NCBI GenBank assembly: GCA_903851365.1
Contig: CAINOB010000002.1
Location: 262,051 to 326,050, forward strand
Source of the DNA: an uncultured Bacteroidota bacterium
Lineage (GTDB): Bacteria > Bacteroidota > Bacteroidia > Bacteroidales > UBA12481
Direction: 5' to 3'
DNA: 64,000 nt
Each line of letters starts with the position of its first letter. Position 1 is the first letter of the stretch. The notes beneath the pieces were generated by a model that worked only from the letters and a program-made list of their open reading frames with translations, was not told the DNA's origin and did no database searches. The position numbers were made by a program, and so were the translations under genes. This document shows positions 60,110 through 64,000 of this stretch, in pieces.

Positions 60110-63100
60110 ATGAGCCTGTCATCACTGAGCATTAACAAACCGGTACTGGCTATAGTATTTACCCTGCTCCTGCTCATCTTCGGTATAGTCAGCTTCTTTA
60201 CCCTGGGAATCAGGGAATATCCTGAGATGGACCCTCCGGTGGTAACCGTCAATACTACCTATTCCGGGGCCAACCCCGAAATTATCCAGGCCCAGATCAC
60301 GGAGCCACTGGCAGATGCTATTAACGGCATCGAAGGCATACGCGTCCTGACATCTGTCTCAACCGACCAGTCGAGCCTGATAACCGTTGAATTCAATCTC
60401 GGAAAAGAGATGGAATCCGCCGCCAACGATGTGCGCGACCGGGTATCCAAAGCGATCCGGCTACTTCCCAAGGATGTGGATCCGCCAATCGTCGAAAAGC
60501 TGAGCGCTAACGCTAACAACATCATTTTCATGAGTGTGAGCAGCAGCGTTCACAATATAATGGAAGTAAATGACCTGGTTGAGAATACCATCAAGAACAG
60601 GCTGCAAACCATCCCCGGAGTGGGCGATATTAAGATTATCGGGGAAAAGAAATATTCGATGCGGCTCTGGCTCGACCCTTTTAAAATGGCCGCCAACCAG
60701 ATCACCGCCTCAGATATCGAGCGTGCCATAAGCCGCGAAAATATTGAGCTGCCTTCCGGACGAATCGAAGGCTCACTCACCGAACTTACTATACGCACGA
60801 TTGGATTGCTTCAGACACCCGAACAATTCAACAATATCATCATCAAACAGGAGAATGGCAATATCATCCGCTTTTCCGATATCGGAAATGCTGAGCTCTA
60901 CCCGGAAAACGACCGGTCATCGGTGCTGGTTAACGGACTGCCCCAAGTGGCCATCGGCATCGTTCCACAGACCGGCGCAAACAACATTGCCATTGCCAAT
61001 GAATTCTACAAGCGGATCGAGATCATTAAAAAAGAGATCCCTTCCACTTATGTTGTCACCATAGGTTACGACTTCACCAAATTCGAGCGCGGTGCTGTGA
61101 AAGAGGTTGAGCAGACCATGATTTTGTCGCTTCTTCTGGTTGTGCTGATCATCTTTATTTTTCTGCGCGACTGGCGTTCTACGATCATCCCCGTGGTGGC
61201 TATTCCTGTTTCCATCATCGGTTCGTTTATCATTATGGCGCTGATGGGGCTCACCATCAATGTGCTGACCCTCCTGGCTATCGTGCTCGCCATCGGCCTT
61301 GTGTGCGATGATGCCATCGTGGTGCTTGAAAATATATATACCAAGATCGATACCGGAATCCATCCTGTTCCAGCGGCCCATAAGGGGATGAAAGAGATAT
61401 TTTTTGCGGTGGTTTCCACAACGATCACGCTGGCGGCAGTTTTTCTCCCGGTAATGTTTCTTCAGGGATTGATCGGCCGCCTGTTCAAGGAATTCGCCAT
61501 CGTGGTGGCCGGCTCTGTGCTCATTTCTGCTTTTGTGGCCCTTACCCTTTCTCCGATGATGTGCTCCCGGATATTGAAGGTACAGCGTCACCTCAATACG
61601 AACTGGCTCATCAGCAAGACCGAGCCTTTCTTCCTGGGGTTGAACCGTGGATACCGCTATTCGCTGAAATGGTTTATGGGCCACCGTTGGCTGGTACTGC
61701 CAGTTTTTGTTTTGCTCATATTCCTCATCGGGGTATTCTATAAATCCCTGCATTCCGAACTGGCACCTTCAGAGGACCGATCGAATATCAGGATACCGCT
61801 CCTGGCCCCTGAAGGATCAACCTATGAATTCATGACCTCCTATGCCGATCAGGTCGACCGGTATGTTGCGGACTCAATACCTGAAGCCACCATCGCTTTC
61901 ACCTGGATTTCCCCGAGCCTCGGAACCATTGATAACCCAAATAAGGCGCAGGAAATCATTTACCTCTCCGACCGCAAGGACCGGGCAATAACCCAGCATG
62001 AAATTTTCAAGAAGGCCACCCGCGACCTGCCCTCGATCACCGGGATTCGATCGATGCCATTTGAACCGCCAACCATCGGAGACCGGTTTGCCGGACAACC
62101 GGTACAATTTGTTCTTCTGGCTTCCAGCATGAAAGAATTGACCGAAGTTCTCCCTAAATTTCTTGATGAAGCCCGCAAAATCAAGATCCTGCAGTTTGTC
62201 GATGCCAACTTCAAGGTAAATAAACCTGAACTGCGGATAAAGATCGACCGGGAAAAAGCTTCTCAGCTGGGGGTATCTACACAGGAAATCGCCCGCACAC
62301 TGCAGCTCTCCATGAGCAACCAGCGATACGGTTATTTTATCAGGGATGGGCAGCAATATGAGATTATCGGACAGGTAATGCGCTATGACCGCGATAAACC
62401 TGATGCACTGAGAAACCTTTATGTACGTAACAATGCAGGCGAGCTGATCTCACTCGATAACCTGATCATCATGGAGGAATCCATAAATTCCGCTTCGATA
62501 TTTTCCTTTAACCGGTACATCTCAGCCACCATTTCAGCCGGGCTGGTAGAGGGTGCCACTATCGGCGATGGCATCAAGGCTCTCGACGAAGCTGCCAAAA
62601 AGGTTCTTCCAGCCACGATGAGTACCGCACTGGCAGGCCAGTCACGCGATTATCAGGAAAGTTCATCCAGCCTGATATACATTTTCCTGCTTGCCATTGT
62701 GCTGATTTATCTTGTTCTGGCGGCCCAGTTCGAAAGTTTTGTCGATCCGCTGATCATCTTATTTACAGTGCCTCTGGCAATTGCCGGGACCCTGTTTTCG
62801 CTCTGGTATTTTAATCAGACCCTCAATATTTTCTGCGAAATCGGAATCATTATGCTGATCGGGCTGGTGACTAAAAACGGAATATTAATTGTCGAATTTG
62901 CTAACCAGCGAAAGGTTGCCGGCGTTGAAAAGACAGAGGCAGTACAACGTGCAGCAATCTCGCGTTTCCGCCCGATTTTAATGACCTCGTCGGCAATGAT
63001 CCTGGGCATCATGCCTATCGCACTCAGTCTCGGCGCTTCATCCGAAAGCCGTCAGTCGCTCGGGATTGCCGTAGTTGGAGGACTGATTTTTGCCACCTTC

Positions 63101-63220
63101 CTGACTCTCTACGTGATACCGGCCATCTATTCCTATCTTTCAAGGAATCCTCGCCCGGAAATCATTGACTACACCGAACTTACCGTTGAAGTGGACCCAA
63201 ATAAAGAGGAGGAATTCTAA
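60110..63220 (+). CDS. RND family efflux pump permease (HAE1/AcrB-like)
   Basis: A 1036-residue proton-driven inner membrane pump. The N-terminal helix SINKPVLAIVFTLLLLIFGI and the porter-domain start REYPEMDPPVVTVNTTYSGA are typical. The proton relay aspartates are present as adjacent DD in AIVLAIGLVCDDAIVVLENI (helix 4), with the matching helix 10-11 lysine region LIGLVTKNGILIVEFANQRK. Two repeats of six helices flank the periplasmic loops. Substrates (drugs, bile salts, lipids) cannot be deduced. The operon is adaptor-pump-TolC with gaps of one and three bases; unlike the first efflux operon at 1-1227, no TetR gene is attached and the upstream neighbours are the Cache lipoprotein and the ECF unit. 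Confidence 0.97.
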   Translation: MSLSSLSINKPVLAIVFTLLLLIFGIVSFFTLGIREYPEMDPPVVTVNTTYSGANPEIIQAQITEPLADAINGIEGIRVLTSVSTDQSSLITVEFNLGKEMESAANDVRDRVSKAIRLLPKDVDPPIVEKLSANANNIIFMSVSSSVHNIMEVNDLVENTIKNRLQTIPGVGDIKIIGEKKYSMRLWLDPFKMAANQITASDIERAISRENIELPSGRIEGSLTELTIRTIGLLQTPEQFNNIIIKQENGNIIRFSDIGNAELYPENDRSSVLVNGLPQVAIGIVPQTGANNIAIANEFYKRIEIIKKEIPSTYVVTIGYDFTKFERGAVKEVEQTMILSLLLVVLIIFIFLRDWRSTIIPVVAIPVSIIGSFIIMALMGLTINVLTLLAIVLAIGLVCDDAIVVLENIYTKIDTGIHPVPAAHKGMKEIFFAVVSTTITLAAVFLPVMFLQGLIGRLFKEFAIVVAGSVLISAFVALTLSPMMCSRILKVQRHLNTNWLISKTEPFFLGLNRGYRYSLKWFMGHRWLVLPVFVLLIFLIGVFYKSLHSELAPSEDRSNIRIPLLAPEGSTYEFMTSYADQVDRYVADSIPEATIAFTWISPSLGTIDNPNKAQEIIYLSDRKDRAITQHEIFKKATRDLPSITGIRSMPFEPPTIGDRFAGQPVQFVLLASSMKELTEVLPKFLDEARKIKILQFVDANFKVNKPELRIKIDREKASQLGVSTQEIARTLQLSMSNQRYGYFIRDGQQYEIIGQVMRYDRDKPDALRNLYVRNNAGELISLDNLIIMEESINSASIFSFNRYISATISAGLVEGATIGDGIKALDEAAKKVLPATMSTALAGQSRDYQESSSSLIYIFLLAIVLIYLVLAAQFESFVDPLIILFTVPLAIAGTLFSLWYFNQTLNIFCEIGIIMLIGLVTKNGILIVEFANQRKVAGVEKTEAVQRAAISRFRPILMTSSAMILGIMPIALSLGASSESRQSLGIAVVGGLIFATFLTLYVIPAIYSYLSRNPRPEIIDYTELTVEVDPNKEEEF

Positions 63221-63223
63221 CGG

Positions 63224-64000
63224 ATGAGAAAATTTACTGCAACGGGCATTTTGCTGTTCCTCCTATCCGGATGGGCCGGCGCTCAGGAATTAATGACTTT
63301 GGAACAAGCCGTTTCCATTGGACTGACTAACAATTACGGCATCATCATTTCGCAGAACTCCTTTAAGGAAGCAAAAAACAATGCCACGGCAGGAAATGCG
63401 GGTATGCTGCCGGCAATCGGAGTCAACGCCGGATTGGTTAAAGGATTGTATGATGCAAAAGTGAAAGTAATCACTGGCAACGAACTCGATAACCCGGCCG
63501 CAAAATCCGATTTAATCACGGCAGGTGCAGGCCTGACCTGGAGAGTTTTCGACGGATTAAAGATGTTTATCACGCTGGATAAACTCAAAAAAGTGGAGGA
63601 GATCAGTGACTTAAGCGCCAAGATCACCATCGAGAATACCATCGCGAGAATTATCGGTGCCTACTATGAAATTGTTAAGCAGGGCAGGGTGCTGGATGCT
63701 TTAAAAGAGCAGGTGGAGATATCGAAATTGAGGCTCGATCTGGCAAAAGTCAGGTTTGATACCGGTAAAGGATCCGAAATGGAGTACCTCAAAGGCCGGA
63801 TTGAGCTTAATGCCGATGTTGCCAGCCTATCCAATCAGAAGGCCCTGTATGAAAATGCAAAAACCACACTCAATGACCTGCTCTCAAGGGAGATATCATT
63901 ATCATTCAATGTGGTGGATACCATTCCTGTTACAAAAGCGCTGAACTATGATTCACTGCTGAATTCAGTGAAATTATCCAATAAGAACCTGCTGCTGTCG
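63224..64000 (+). CDS. TolC family outer membrane protein (C-terminus beyond window)
   Basis: The first about 259 residues of a TolC-type channel, starting at ATG 63224 three bases after the pump stop. A signal peptide (MRKFTATGILLFLLSGWAGA) precedes the first helix LMTLEQAVSIGLTNNYGIII. The strand GAGLTWRVFDGLKMFITLDKL and helices IARIIGAYYEIVKQGRVLDA and ISKLRLDLAKVRFDTGKGSE are the OEP repeat pattern. It completes the adaptor-pump-channel set. It is distinct in sequence from the TolC protein at the left edge of the window, so two separate tripartite systems are present. The frame is open to position 64000. Confidence 0.95.
   Translation, partial: MRKFTATGILLFLLSGWAGAQELMTLEQAVSIGLTNNYGIIISQNSFKEAKNNATAGNAGMLPAIGVNAGLVKGLYDAKVKVITGNELDNPAAKSDLITAGAGLTWRVFDGLKMFITLDKLKKVEEISDLSAKITIENTIARIIGAYYEIVKQGRVLDALKEQVEISKLRLDLAKVRFDTGKGSEMEYLKGRIELNADVASLSNQKALYENAKTTLNDLLSREISLSFNVVDTIPVTKALNYDSLLNSVKLSNKNLLLS

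Noticed and set aside
60917-61753. 278-codon histidine-rich open frame on the minus strand inside the RND pump gene
   Set aside because: It is antisense to an unmistakable RND coding region; its composition (H, R, D, G) is what codon-shifted membrane protein sequence gives, and it has no start context or homology.

Overview
The window looks like the chromosome of an anaerobic or facultative Bacteroidota bacterium, probably near Bacteroidales/Marinilabiliales. The evidence is two secreted proteins with type IX secretion (T9SS) type A C-terminal tails, promoters of the Bacteroidota form TTTG-N19/20-TAnnTTTG, mostly weak Shine-Dalgarno sites, DUF5777 and MG2-type envelope proteins, and many lipoproteins. 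Oxygen-sensitive enzymes (a glycyl radical enzyme with its radical-SAM activase, a CoA-acylating aldehyde dehydrogenase) and many c-type hemes point to anaerobic respiration plus fermentation. I see no tRNA, rRNA, CRISPR array or insertion sequence, and no gene-free stretch longer than about 210 bases.

Layout. 1-1227: end of a TetR-controlled TolC/RND efflux operon (minus strand). 1335-16239: envelope and glycan proteins (YD-repeat T9SS protein, sialidase, MG2 protein, DUF2279 protein, beta-barrel protein, orphan toroid-fold enzyme), a transaldolase-phosphoglucose isomerase pair, an atypical SDR and a frameshifted FISUMP lipoprotein. 16291-28651: a Crp/Fnr regulator facing a multiheme cytochrome locus. 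It has 6-, 2-, 7-, 19- and 4-heme proteins (38 CxxCH motifs), a DUF5777 beta-barrel, a separate cytochrome b and a second cytochrome b fused to the 19-heme protein, and it is interrupted by two M14 peptidase paralogues of which one has lost its zinc ligands. 28817-31279: TlpA-like thioredoxin and a membrane-anchored MutS-like ATPase. 31338-35710: glycyl radical enzyme, activase and a lone ABC binding lipoprotein. 35781-40785 (minus): PfkB kinase plus a polar amino acid ABC transporter built from two odd fusions. 40936-44943: BMP-type lipoprotein, then an aldehyde dehydrogenase-STAS-AlbA_2 operon (minus).

44993-64000: a same-strand run of about 19 kb. It starts with a GPP34-YdeP molybdoenzyme fusion, then a PrsW protease, an ECF sigma factor and its anti-sigma factor, four tandem paralogous membrane-anchored proteins of unknown family, a zinc peptidase/propeller/beta-barrel protein, a Cache lipoprotein and a second RND efflux system (adaptor, pump, partial TolC).

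The strongest candidate for an undescribed system is the PrsW/ECF/anti-sigma/four-paralogue/peptidase-barrel cluster. The sigma gene and the fourth paralogue share an identically spaced upstream motif, ACCAACTTTTT-N11-GTAATTA, which suggests autoregulation. Other items worth attention are the multiheme conduit with tandem FNR-like operators, the GPP34-molybdoenzyme fusion with an apparent ATT start, the phase-shifted binding-protein array fused to a permease, and the ABC ATPase carrying an RsbW-like tail next to a STAS gene.
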